Below are positions 23,679 to 31,086 of a stretch of 64,000 nt of DNA, piece after piece (the first letter of the stretch is position 1; each line of letters begins with the position of its first letter). Position numbers and translations under genes: made by a program. The notes beneath the pieces were generated by a model, which was not told the DNA's origin, did not search any database, and saw nothing but the letters and a program-made list of their open reading frames with translations. Origin of the DNA: Longimicrobium sp. (lineage in GTDB: Bacteria; Gemmatimonadota; Gemmatimonadetes; Longimicrobiales; Longimicrobiaceae); assembly GCF_035474595.1 (NCBI RefSeq), contig NZ_DATIND010000070.1, forward strand, positions 1-64,000, written 5' to 3'.

Positions 23679-24479
23679 TCAGGCCGCGCCGAGCATGGCG
23701 CCCCACTCCCGGGGAGCAAATCGGATGCCGGTGAAGAAACGTCCGAATTCGCCGTACACGGCGCTGGCCTCGTCGTAGCGCATCTCGGTGACGATGCGCT
23801 TGAAGTCCAGCGGGTCGCGGGCGAAGAGGGTCACGCCCCATTCCCAGTCGTCCAGCCCCACGCTGCCGGTGATCACCTGGAAGATGCGCCCGGCGTAGCG
23901 CCGCCCCGTCATCCCGTGCTCGCGCATCAATCGGCTGCGCTCGCGCACGTCCAGCGCGTACCAGTTCTGCTCCACCGCGCGGCGCTTGGTCATGGGGTAG
24001 AACGACACGTAGCGCATCCCCTCCGGCACCTCGGGGTACAGCCGGCTCCGCACGTGCGCCGACGCGGCTTCCGCGGCCGACGCCTCGGCGATCTTGGCGC
24101 GGAACTCCTCCGAGCCCGGGTCGGCCGCCTTCGCCGCCTCGGCGGTGGCGTGGTACAGCCCCGCCTCGGTAACGGAGAGGTACTCGAAGGTGAGCGTCAT
24201 CGCCCTTCCCACCTCCGACGTGGCGATGGTGCGCTGCACCTCGGCCAGCTCCTCGAGCGTGGGGCGGAAGTGGATGAACATGAAGTCTGCGCCGCCGGCC
24301 CCCACCAGGCGGACGGCCTCGCTCCACCCGCCCGAGGCGGCGGCAGTCAGCTGCTCGAACAGCTCGGCGGCCTGCTCCGCGAAGCCCCCGGCGCGGGAGC
24401 CCATCGGCCAGTCGATGGAGAACATCTGGTGCAACGCGTACCACCCTTCCAGCGTGGCCGGCGCGATCTGGGACGGCAT
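23679..24479 (-). CDS. hemQ: Chlorite-dismutase-fold coproheme decarboxylase
   Basis: Final step of the coproporphyrin-dependent heme pathway. MFSIDWPMG, FMFIHFRPTLEELAEVQ, SFYPMTKRR with the catalytic Tyr (~158), REHGMTGRRYAGRIFQVITG with the proximal His (~186), GLDDWEWGVTLFARDPLDFK and EMRYDEASAVYGEFGRFFTG are all present. 266 aa. True chlorite dismutases carry an Arg in the distal pocket where HemQ has Gln; the FQVITGS stretch supports HemQ. Monocistronic. Confidence 0.92.
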   Translation of the reverse strand: MPSQIAPATLEGWYALHQMFSIDWPMGSRAGGFAEQAAELFEQLTAAASGGWSEAVRLVGAGGADFMFIHFRPTLEELAEVQRTIATSEVGRAMTLTFEYLSVTEAGLYHATAEAAKAADPGSEEFRAKIAEASAAEAASAHVRSRLYPEVPEGMRYVSFYPMTKRRAVEQNWYALDVRERSRLMREHGMTGRRYAGRIFQVITGSVGLDDWEWGVTLFARDPLDFKRIVTEMRYDEASAVYGEFGRFFTGIRFAPREWGAMLGAA

Positions 24480-24598
24480 CGTAGGGGTCGATCAAGGGGG
24501 ATTTTCGGCTCATCTCGCGAGCCTGAGCGAAGATACGGCGCCGCGGGTGCCGCAGCAACGCACATCGTCGTCCGCGTGGGGATGCAACGGCCGGAATG

Positions 24599-24660
24599 TC
24601 ACGCGGAGGGAGCCGGGAAAGCGGAGACCTCCTCCGCTTCCTCCGTTCCCTCCGCGTGAT
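24599..24660. repeat. Imperfect palindromic intergenic repeat
   Basis: TCACGCGGAGGGAGCCGGGA...TCCTCCGTTCCCTCCGCGTGA, the most symmetric member of the family. Lies between two minus-strand genes. Confidence 0.75.
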
Positions 24661-24693
24661 CCACCTTCTTTTTCGCGGCCGCGGACGAGCGAG

Positions 24694-24990
24694 CTACTTG
24701 CCGCGGATCGCCCGGATCAGCTCTTCCTTGTCCATCTTGCTGCGCCCGGGGATGTCCTTCTCCTTGGCGATGTTGTACAGCTCGTCGCGGCTGCGGGCCT
24801 CGTAGCCCTCGGTGGGGCTGCCGGTGCCCTGCGTGCGCTTGTTGGGCGTACGGCCTTCCTCGCGCCGCGTCTTGTTCACCGTACGCGCGGCGATCTCCTC
24901 CGCGCGGTCCATGTCCAGGCCGCGGTCGAGCTCGCGCTCCTTGATGTGGTCGTACATCCGCTCGTCCTTGGCGCTCCAGCCTCGCGGCAT
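24694..24990 (-). CDS. Rho N-terminal-domain small protein
   Basis: 98 aa. Residues ~66-98 (SRDELYNIAKEKDIPGRSKM then DKEELIRAIRGK) are a Rho-N/SAP-like helix-extended-helix nucleic-acid-binding domain. The N-terminal part (MPRGWSAKDERMYDHIKERE; EEIAARTVNKTRREEGRTPN) is the 'plasmid stabilization protein'-like segment often fused to it. GGGAGGCCACG precedes the ATG. Probably a small DNA- or RNA-binding protein; role unknown. Confidence 0.8.
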   Translation of the reverse strand: MPRGWSAKDERMYDHIKERELDRGLDMDRAEEIAARTVNKTRREEGRTPNKRTQGTGSPTEGYEARSRDELYNIAKEKDIPGRSKMDKEELIRAIRGK

Positions 24991-25274
24991 CGTGGCCTCC
25001 CGTTGGTGTGTCCGAGCCGTTCCCGCACTCCTGTAATCTCCGTCATCGCGTCCGGTTCTGCCAGCACCATGCCACACACGCGGCCGATCTCCCTCTCCGC
25101 GGCCCGTGTGGACCGGGGGAATCCGCCGCCCGCGTGTCCCCTTCCGCATGGCGATCGTTGGCCGGTGGCGGGCGATGCATTAGCTTTCCCCCGCGGCTCC
25201 GGCGGTCCCACCGCGCTCCCCGCGCGCCCACGTCCGAGACGAACCTGGACCGGTTCTCCGTACGCTTCCCAACG

Positions 25275-26261
25275 ATGAACGGCATCTCCCCGCTGCGCGG
25301 CCCCGGGCGCGCGGTGCTCGCGTTCGTGCTGGCGCTGGCCGCCGCGCCCGCCCCGGCGCAGGTGCGCGCCACCCGGCTGGCGCTGGACAACGACGCGTAC
25401 GACTTCTGGATCCCCGCCGCCACGCGGCCGGACTGGGACTACACCAACGGCATCGAGATGTCGGTGGAGCTCGCGGGCGGGCCGCTCTGGGCGCGCAGGG
25501 TGGCCCCGCACGCCCCGCGCTGCGCCGGCGCCGGGCCGCCCGACACGGCGTGCGCCGCCACGACCCTCGCCTTCGGCCAGAAGCTCTATACCCCGCGCCA
25601 GGACGGCCCCGACCCGGTCCCCGGCGAGCGCCCGTACGCGGGCTGGCTCTACCTCTCGGCGACGGGCCGCGTCGCCACGACGGCGAGGCAGCGGTCGATC
25701 GGGGTGGAGGTGGGCGTCACCGGCCCACCGTCGCTCGGCAAGGCCGTCCACATGGGATGGCACCGCATCGCCGGGTTCCGCCCGCCGCAGGGGTGGGACA
25801 ACCAGCTCCGCTTCGAGCCCGGCGTCATCCTCCGCTACGACGAGAGCCTCCTCGCCGCCTTGCGCGCGGGCGATGTCCGCGTGGCCACGCTGGAGCCGGA
25901 GTGGGGCGCGGACGCGGGGAACGTGCACGTGGGCGCGCACGCGGGCGTGGCGCTGCGCGCGGGGTACGCGGTGCCGCACCCGTGGAGCCGCGCGGCCGAT
26001 GCCGGAGCGGGCCCGGTCTCCATCTACGCCCTTGCCGGCGTGCGCGAGGACGCCGTGGCCCGCGACCTGTTCCTGGACGGCCACGGCGGCAGCCCCCGCG
26101 TGCGGCGCGAGCCGTTCGTCTGGCAGCGCGAGCTGGGAGCAGGCGCGCACGTGGCCGGCGTCACGCTGGAGTACCGCGCCACCACGCAGGCCCGCCAGTA
26201 CCGCACCGCCTCCGGCCCCCACACCTGGAGCAGCTTCGAGCTGACCTACCGGGTGCGGTAG
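25275..26261 (+). CDS. LpxR-family lipid A deacylase-like outer membrane protein
   Basis: 328 aa with signal peptide (~12-30, GRAVLAFVLALAAAPAPAQ). Family marks: LALDNDAYDFW near the mature N-terminus, DWDYTNGIEMSVEL, GERPYAGWLYLSATGRV, HMGWHRIAGFRPPQGWDNQL. The C-terminal β-strand ends FELTYRVR. LpxR removes the 3'-acyloxyacyl group of lipid A; related proteins are widespread and mostly untested. Its presence implies an LPS-type outer membrane. The 24991-25274 leader is GC-rich with no gene seen. Confidence 0.82.
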   Translation: MNGISPLRGPGRAVLAFVLALAAAPAPAQVRATRLALDNDAYDFWIPAATRPDWDYTNGIEMSVELAGGPLWARRVAPHAPRCAGAGPPDTACAATTLAFGQKLYTPRQDGPDPVPGERPYAGWLYLSATGRVATTARQRSIGVEVGVTGPPSLGKAVHMGWHRIAGFRPPQGWDNQLRFEPGVILRYDESLLAALRAGDVRVATLEPEWGADAGNVHVGAHAGVALRAGYAVPHPWSRAADAGAGPVSIYALAGVREDAVARDLFLDGHGGSPRVRREPFVWQRELGAGAHVAGVTLEYRATTQARQYRTASGPHTWSSFELTYRVR

Positions 26262-26327
26262 ACCGGCTGGACGAGCGGGATCCCCCAGGCAGGTGCGCGT
26301 CCGCCCCCTCGCGCGGCCCTCACCCTG

Positions 26328-26500
26328 CGCCGGAGGGCGCGACCCTCTCCCGTCCCGGGAGAGGGTGGCTCTCCACCATCTTCGCGATTCTGCCAACTCC
26401 TTCACACGCAATCGCTTGTGGTCTGCGCCAATGCAGTCAGGCTACCTCTCCCGGTACGGGAGAGGTGGACGGCCTGAGCCGGCCGGAGAGGGCGCGATGT
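26328..26500. repeat. CTCTCCCG palindromic repeats, two copies
   Basis: 26333-26372 (GCGCGACCCTCTCCCGTCCC then GGGAGAGGGTGG) and 26437-26500 (TCTCCCGGTACGGGAGAGGT then GGACGGCCTGAGCCGGCCGG). The second is the same element as at 12655-12720 in inverted orientation. Confidence 0.65.
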
Positions 26501-26552
26501 CGCGGACGAGCCGAATCATCTCCCCGCGCTGAGTTCTCTCGCGCAAAAGCAT

Positions 26553-26593
26553 GGGGCGGGCGCCGAACCCGGCGCCCGCCCCCTCGCATTTTT
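26553..26593. terminator. Bidirectional terminator between lpxR-like and V4R-like genes
   Basis: GGGGCGGGCGCC-gaaccc-GGCGCCCGCCCC followed by CTCGCATTTTTG on the plus strand and ATGCTTTTG on the minus strand. Placed between convergent genes. Confidence 0.85.
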
Positions 26594-26632
26594 GTACTTC
26601 CGCACTCACGACTCACGCACTTCCGCACTATC
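26590..26632. repeat. Short nonamer array
   Basis: GTACTTCCGCACTCACGACT then CACGCACTTCCGCACTATC, reaching the stop of the minus-strand gene. Confidence 0.65.
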
Positions 26633-27170
26633 AGGCGAGCGGCACCACCACGTGATGCGTGCACGTCGCCGCGCCGTCGTTCTTGCAGCCGTTCTGGTCG
26701 TGCTGCACGGTCACGCGCGTGCCCAGCAGCACCTGGAAGAACCCCTGGATCACCCCGCGGTCGAACTCGCACGGATACGGCGTGCCGGTGGTGATGTCGG
26801 CCGAGCGCTCGCTCTTCAGGTCGTAGGTGATGGCCCGGGGCGGCACCCCGCGGTGGTTCATGTCGAAGGCGATCCCGAACGAGGCCAGCACCTTCTCGAA
26901 GGTGTCCAGCCCCGGCGGCAGCGGCACGTGGTGGGGGATCTGCTTGCCGATCTGCAGCAGCGTGTTGGGCCCCATCTTCTCGCCGATCGTGCGCAGCGCC
27001 GCCACGTACGCGGGAAGCGGATACCACTTCTCCACGTCCACCTGCGGGATCCCGTGCTCGTCCAGGATCTGCTCGCCGCGCTTCCGGAACGGCCCCATGG
27101 CCGCCAGCATGGAAAGGATGTTGCCCCCGCTCACCGTGGCGTCGGGGGACACGGGCTGTGCGTTGCTCAA
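26631..27170 (-). CDS. V4R-like (hydrocarbon-binding fold) sensor-type protein
   Basis: 179 aa from TTG 27170. C-terminal part (GVIQGFFQVLLGTRVTVQHD, then NGCKNDGAATCTHHVVV) has the Cys-x3-Gly-x3-Cys ending typical of V4R-like ligand-binding domains; the middle (LRTIGEKMGPNTLLQIGKQI) is helical. Ligand unknown; identification is tentative. The frame is open to an ATG at 27368, but a good promoter at 27331-27359 starts transcription downstream of that codon, and the intervening Pro/Arg-rich translation looks non-coding. The start may also be GTG a few codons further in. Confidence 0.65.
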   Translation of the reverse strand: MSNAQPVSPDATVSGGNILSMLAAMGPFRKRGEQILDEHGIPQVDVEKWYPLPAYVAALRTIGEKMGPNTLLQIGKQIPHHVPLPPGLDTFEKVLASFGIAFDMNHRGVPPRAITYDLKSERSADITTGTPYPCEFDRGVIQGFFQVLLGTRVTVQHDQNGCKNDGAATCTHHVVVPLA

Positions 27171-27330
27171 GTCCTGTGCGTCCTGGTCTGAAGGTCCGGC
27201 TCCCGGCGGGATTCCGGGCCCCGGGCGGCGCCCTGCGACGGGTCCGGGCGCGCGGGTGGTGGGGCGGCGGGATGGGGCCGGGGAGGCGCCGCAAGCTCCG
27301 GCGCTACCCGATGTCGCGGATAGAGCGAGC

Positions 27331-27359
27331 AATATGCCGGACGGTGCTGATACCGTCAA
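27331..27359 (-). promoter_or_regulatory. σ70-type promoter for the V4R-like gene
   Basis: On the minus strand TTGACG (27359-27354), a 17-bp spacer and CATATT (27336-27331), in one of the few A/T-rich pockets here. Predicted transcription starts near 27324, giving a leader of about 150 nt. Confidence 0.7.
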
Positions 27360-27489
27360 GTGTAACACATTGCAAGGGTACCATTTAGTCGCGAATCGGG
27401 CACATAAGGAGCGTTGGCGCCAAAGCGACGGATTCAGGACCTCACGCGGAGCGCGCCTCCCGGCCCGTGAAAGAACAGGAGTAAACGCG

Positions 27490-27525
27490 CGGGCGCCGCG
27501 GCCGGATCTCCGGCCGCGGCGCCCG
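27490..27525 (-). terminator. Terminator of the GRAS gene
   Basis: CGGGCGCCGCGGCCGG-atct-CCGGCCGCGGCGCCCG, a perfect 16-bp stem 24 bp past the GRAS stop on the minus strand, followed by GCGTTTACTCC. Confidence 0.8.
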
Positions 27526-27548
27526 TTCCTGTCTCCTGCGGGCCCGCG

Positions 27549-28697
27549 TCAGCCGCCCACGGCCTGCAGTCCGGCGAACCGGCGCACGCGGCGCGGGCGG
27601 TTGGCGGCGGGCACGCCCGAGGTGGCGCAGATCACCGCCACCAGCGTCTCGTCGGCGTAGTCCAGCCCCACGTACCCCTCGTGCGCCGCCACGCGCACCA
27701 GGTCGTGCCGCGTCTCGCGCGCGAACCCGAAGTCGGCGTACGGGGTGAAGCCGGCCCGGCGCAGCCGCGCCACCCAGCTCTCCACCGGCTCGTGGCGCTC
27801 GCAGCGCGTCTGCTCGCCGTTCGCCACGATGTCCTCGATCTCGCGGGCGAAGAACATCTTCATGGCCCCGGCCTCCTCGGGCGTCACGTCCAGCTGGTCG
27901 ATCAGCTTGAAGGTGATTCCGAAGTGGTGCCACGCCGCGTTGAAGCGCTCCACGAAGTCGGCGGCGTGGTGGTTGGAGCTGGGCTCGGCCAGCACCACCG
28001 CATCGGGGTCCAGCTCGCGGAGGCGCGCGAAGATGCGGTCGCGCAGGGTGTCGCCCTCGGTGCACTGGATGTGGTGCGCGGCGAACGAGGCGTTCACCAC
28101 CAGCGGGCACTCGAACGCCGACACCTCGCTCCAGTCGGCTTCGCTCATGTCCTCCACCACCTTGTGCATCGGCACGAACTCCAGCTCGATCCCCAGCTCC
28201 ACCGACACCTCGAACAGCGCCATCTGCGCCTCGATCAGGCTTCCCGCGTCGGGCTCGATGGCGATCACGTTCAGCCGCTTCGGCAGGCGGCCCTGTTGGC
28301 CCAGACGGCGGAGCATGGCCACCTCCTGGTGCCCCGAGCCGATGCCGATGTCCAGCAGCGTGACCTCGTCGTGGCCGCCCACGAAGCGCGCCAGCAGCTC
28401 GTTGGCCAGCGGCGCCGTGAGCGCCACCGTGGGCAGGTGCCGCGCGAGCAGGTTGAACAGCGAGATCTGCGTATCCTGGAACTGGCGGAGGTACAGGTTG
28501 ATCTCCTCCGCCAGCCCCGAAGCCAGCCGCCTGGTCAGCGCGCGGGCGAACAGGTAGAAGTGCAGGTCCTCCGCGCGGGCGCCCGCCTCCAGGTGGTCGC
28601 CGATGGCGCGGTCCAGCAGCGCGCGGGCGTTTCCGTCGCGGCCTGCGGCGCTCTCCTGGACGACCGCGAGCAGGGTGGCGTACTTGCGAGGATCCAT
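27549..28697 (-). CDS. Bacterial GRAS-family protein (Rossmann methyltransferase fold)
   Basis: 382 aa. Matches bacterial GRAS proteins related to plant GRAS regulators: N-terminal helical cap (LHFYLFARALTRRLASGLAE), a VHIID-like strand TLLDIGIGSGHQEVAMLRRL (~112), FVPMHKVVEDM, an NASFAAHHI segment equivalent to the PFYRE region, and a SAW-like end (RHEPVESWVARLRRAGFTPY, ~293). The family is thought to bind SAM or a small molecule; substrate unknown. AAGGAGGAACGG precedes ATG 28697. Single gene between its own promoter region and terminator. Confidence 0.85.
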   Translation of the reverse strand: MDPRKYATLLAVVQESAAGRDGNARALLDRAIGDHLEAGARAEDLHFYLFARALTRRLASGLAEEINLYLRQFQDTQISLFNLLARHLPTVALTAPLANELLARFVGGHDEVTLLDIGIGSGHQEVAMLRRLGQQGRLPKRLNVIAIEPDAGSLIEAQMALFEVSVELGIELEFVPMHKVVEDMSEADWSEVSAFECPLVVNASFAAHHIQCTEGDTLRDRIFARLRELDPDAVVLAEPSSNHHAADFVERFNAAWHHFGITFKLIDQLDVTPEEAGAMKMFFAREIEDIVANGEQTRCERHEPVESWVARLRRAGFTPYADFGFARETRHDLVRVAAHEGYVGLDYADETLVAVICATSGVPAANRPRRVRRFAGLQAVGG

Positions 28698-28891
28698 CCG
28701 TTCCTCCTTCAGAAGCGGAGCGTTCGCGTGGTCCGCACCGCGCGGGAGGGGCCCCGGCGAGCGCGGATAAGAGCCTTCGTTGCAACAGGGATTGGTGTGG
28801 CAGCAGCGCGGTAGGACCAGCTGGCCGGCACGGAACCCGGAAGTGCGGGCTGGGGTGCAAGCGCACCCATTCAGCCGCAACATCTGCGTAA

Positions 28892-28920
28892 ACAATAAAG
28901 ACAATGTACAAATTCCGCAA
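28892..28920 (-). promoter_or_regulatory. Candidate promoter of the GRAS gene
   Basis: On the minus strand TTGCGG-17 bp-TATTGT inside the A/T-rich stretch 28870-29130. The rest of the 28698-29226 gap contains no ORF I would support; the unusual A/T content suggests regulatory sequence or a remnant. Confidence 0.5.
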
Positions 28921-29173
28921 GTGTGTCTGTAACTGATTGTCAGAGCAAGCAGTGCGCTTTTTCTCCGGCCGCTGTGTATAACTATCGGACAGTGCCGTAG
29001 ATAGATCGATGGGTGCACCGGTTTACGAAACTGCTATTCTGCTACGAGTCGCGCTGCCTACTTCTACGTGCAACCATTTTTCACGACGATAAATGTTGAA
29101 TGATGGAAATCCTTCGCTACATGGTGATCCGGCGCTGGCGTAATGGGAGCGGTGGGGTGGCGGGACGCGGAAA

Positions 29174-29202
29174 GGCCCGGCGGAAAGCACTTCCGCCGGG
29201 CC
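29174..29202 (-). terminator. Terminator of the paa operon
   Basis: GGCCCGGCGGAA-agcac-TTCCGCCGGGCC, followed on the minus strand by TTTCC. It lies 25 bp after the last paa cistron. Confidence 0.8.
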
Positions 29203-29226
29203 CGTAACGATTTACGACAGTTTACA

Positions 29227-29421
29227 TCAGGACTCGGAATCTCCTTCGTCGTCCTCCCACTTGATGTACTCGAACCCCGTGCGGCACCGGTTGCACCAGT
29301 ACTGTGCCATCGACAGCTGCCCGCCGAACGGGTTGATCAACTTCGTGTCGGTGCCCTCGCAGAAGGGGCAGGGCGCGTGCTCCGGCGGCGTGCCGGCCTC
29401 GCGCGGGTGCGGCTCCGCCAT
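29227..29421 (-). CDS. Stand-alone zinc-ribbon protein homologous to the PaaD C-terminus
   Basis: 64 aa with CPFC (18-21) and CNRC (43-46), and TKLINPFGGQLSMAQYWC leading into the second knuckle, as in the C-terminal zinc domain of E. coli PaaD (CPxC...FGS...CxxC...F.Y.K). In this operon the PaaD N-terminal MIP18 domain is encoded separately at 30679-31086. The ATG overlaps the paaC stop (TGATG). It probably works with PaaD in metal-centre assembly of the epoxidase; that is inference. Confidence 0.82.
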   Translation of the reverse strand: MAEPHPREAGTPPEHAPCPFCEGTDTKLINPFGGQLSMAQYWCNRCRTGFEYIKWEDDEGDSES

Positions 29422-30272
29422 CAGTCCATCAGCAGCGCGCGGTTCTTGTCCCCGCGCGCGCGGGCAGCCGTCACCTCGTCCAGCGAGCCGCCGGCGCGGC
29501 GCGTGGCGTCGTCCCACCCCGCCCAGTCCAGCCGACCGGTGTACGTCCACTCCCCCGCGTCGCGGCTCACGCCCAGCGGGTCCGCCAGGCCGATCTCCTC
29601 CAGCACGGGGGCCACGCGCGCCAGGAAGCGCGCGCGCCGGTCCGAGGGCAGGTCGCGGACCACGCCCTCGTCCACCATCCGCCGCGCGCCCGGCGCCTCG
29701 TCGCGCCCCAGCCACTGCAGCGCCTGCGGCAGCGCCCGCTCCAGCGCGGCCGCCAGCCCGGCGCGCAGCTCCGGCACCTGCGCGATGCGGCGCGCCCAGC
29801 TGGCGGCGTACTGGAAGTGGAACTTCTCCTCGTCCAGCAGCTTCTGCACGCGGTTGCGCAGCGGCGTGTAGCGGCTCTCGGCCAGCGCCGCGTACTGCGC
29901 GGTCAGCGCCATGTCCAGCAGCAGCCCGGCGGCCGTCATCCCGTGCCACCCGTCCAGCTCCGCGTCCAGCGCGTTCATGCTGCGGTACTCGGCGGCGTCG
30001 CGCTCGTGCTCCAGCGCCTTGGGGTCGTCGCCGAAGTCGCCCAGCAGCGCGTAGGTCAGCCGCGCGTGCCCCCACTCGTCCTGCGCCATCGACGAGGCGG
30101 CGATCCCCGCCTCGAGGGTGGGCGAGCCCAGCATGCGGTCGCTGTAGCGCAGTCCCAGGACGCGCTTGCTGTCGGCCAGCGCCAGGATCAGCTCGCGCAG
30201 CGGCGCGCGGACGTCGTCGGGAAGCTGGTCGGCCTTCTCGTACGCGGCGGCGGTGGCCAGCGTGTCGGTCAT
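29421..30272 (-). CDS. paaC: Phenylacetyl-CoA epoxidase structural subunit PaaC
   Basis: 283 aa, ferritin-like helical protein. Two remnant diiron-type motifs, SMAQDEWGHARLTYALLGD (~61) and LDEEKFHFQYAASWARRI (~145), match PaaC, which forms the heterodimer with PaaA. AAGGAGGGGAG precedes the ATG, and the start overlaps the paaB stop by 4 bp. Confidence 0.93.
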   Translation of the reverse strand: MTDTLATAAAYEKADQLPDDVRAPLRELILALADSKRVLGLRYSDRMLGSPTLEAGIAASSMAQDEWGHARLTYALLGDFGDDPKALEHERDAAEYRSMNALDAELDGWHGMTAAGLLLDMALTAQYAALAESRYTPLRNRVQKLLDEEKFHFQYAASWARRIAQVPELRAGLAAALERALPQALQWLGRDEAPGARRMVDEGVVRDLPSDRRARFLARVAPVLEEIGLADPLGVSRDAGEWTYTGRLDWAGWDDATRRAGGSLDEVTAARARGDKNRALLMD

Positions 30273-30565
30273 CTCCCCTCCTTCACGGCCACGTCGGCGC
30301 CGCCGTAGCTGCCGGTGCCGCGGCTGTGCACGATCTCGTCCTCGTGGTCGTCGCGGGCGGCGGTCACGAACTGGCTCTCGCCCGGGTCCACCGGAATGAT
30401 GGCGGAGCGGGGGATGACGCACATCTCCGCCCAGTTCTGCTCGTCGTAGGTCTTCCACGCGTACACGCGGGCCAGGTCGCCGTCCATGGCGTTCACCCAG
30501 CCGATGTGCCGCAGCGGCTCCTCGCGCGACTTGCGCGCGAACACTTCGTAGACTGGCTCTTTCAT
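30269..30565 (-). CDS. paaB: Phenylacetyl-CoA epoxidase subunit PaaB
   Basis: 98 aa. MKEPVYEVFARKSREEPLRH, IGWVNAMDGDLARVYAWKTY and WAEMCVIPRSAIIPV are the PaaB signature; PaaB bridges PaaAC dimers. No clear Shine-Dalgarno precedes ATG 30565; the heptamer repeat lies just upstream. Stop overlaps paaC. Confidence 0.93.
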   Translation of the reverse strand: MKEPVYEVFARKSREEPLRHIGWVNAMDGDLARVYAWKTYDEQNWAEMCVIPRSAIIPVDPGESQFVTAARDDHEDEIVHSRGTGSYGGADVAVKEGR

Positions 30566-30589
30566 CGGAGCGGAGTTCGAGAGTTTAGT

Positions 30590-30672
30590 CCTGAGTCCCA
30601 AGTCCCAAGTCCTGAGTGCCGAGTCCCTGAGCAGATCTCACTCACTTGGGACTCAGGACTCAGGACTTCAGT
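30590..30672. repeat. Heptamer array inside the paa operon
   Basis: CCTGAGTCCCAAGTCCCAAG then TCCTGAGTGCCGAG, and the reverse type CACTTGGGACTCAGGACTCA, giving two inverted arms around CAGATCTCACT. It sits between paaD and paaB, i.e. within the transcribed operon. Confidence 0.8.
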
Positions 30673-30678
30673 TTTTCC

Positions 30679-31086
30679 TCACATCGATACGCCGAAGGTG
30701 CGCAGCGTAGCGCGGCCCTCCGGGGTGATGCGCGCCTTGGTCCACGCCGGGGTCCAGACCTCGTTCACCGTCACCTCGTCGACCCCCGGCACCTGCTGCA
30801 GGCGGTCCTGGATGTCGAAGTGGATGAAGGCCATGCACGGGCACGCCGTCGCGGTGAAGGTGAGATCGACCTCGACCGACGTTCCCTCCTGGCGCACGTC
30901 GTAGATTAGGCCCAGGTCGACGAGGGAGATGGGGATCTCGGGGTCCATCACCTCGCGCAGCGCGTCCCACAGCGGGCCGGTGCGCTCGCCGAAGGGGACG
31001 GGATGGGCGGACGGCGCCTCCAGCAGCGCGGTCCCCCCCTCCGCGTCCGCCCCGAAGCGCGCCGGTGCCGAAGCGCAGGCGGCCAT
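30679..31086 (-). CDS. paaD: PaaD N-terminal (MIP18/DUF59) domain protein
   Basis: 135 aa. LWDALREVMDPEIPISLVDL, GLIYDVRQEG, FTATACPCMAFIHFDIQDRL and EVWTPAWTKARITPEGRATL are the DUF59 domain of PaaD/SufT-type iron-sulfur or metal-maturation factors. Canonical PaaD has a C-terminal zinc ribbon, missing here and encoded at the operon end. ATG overlaps the paaA stop (TGATG). Confidence 0.9.
   Translation of the reverse strand: MAACASAPARFGADAEGGTALLEAPSAHPVPFGERTGPLWDALREVMDPEIPISLVDLGLIYDVRQEGTSVEVDLTFTATACPCMAFIHFDIQDRLQQVPGVDEVTVNEVWTPAWTKARITPEGRATLRTFGVSM

Noticed and set aside
23537-23719. N-terminal extension of MlaE to 23719
   Set aside because: The extension is Cys/Arg/Pro-rich and unlike the family, which begins at the amphipathic helix starting at 23536.
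27171-27368. N-terminal extension of the V4R-like protein to ATG 27368
   Set aside because: A good promoter lies downstream of that ATG and the translated extension is Pro/Arg/Ser low complexity.
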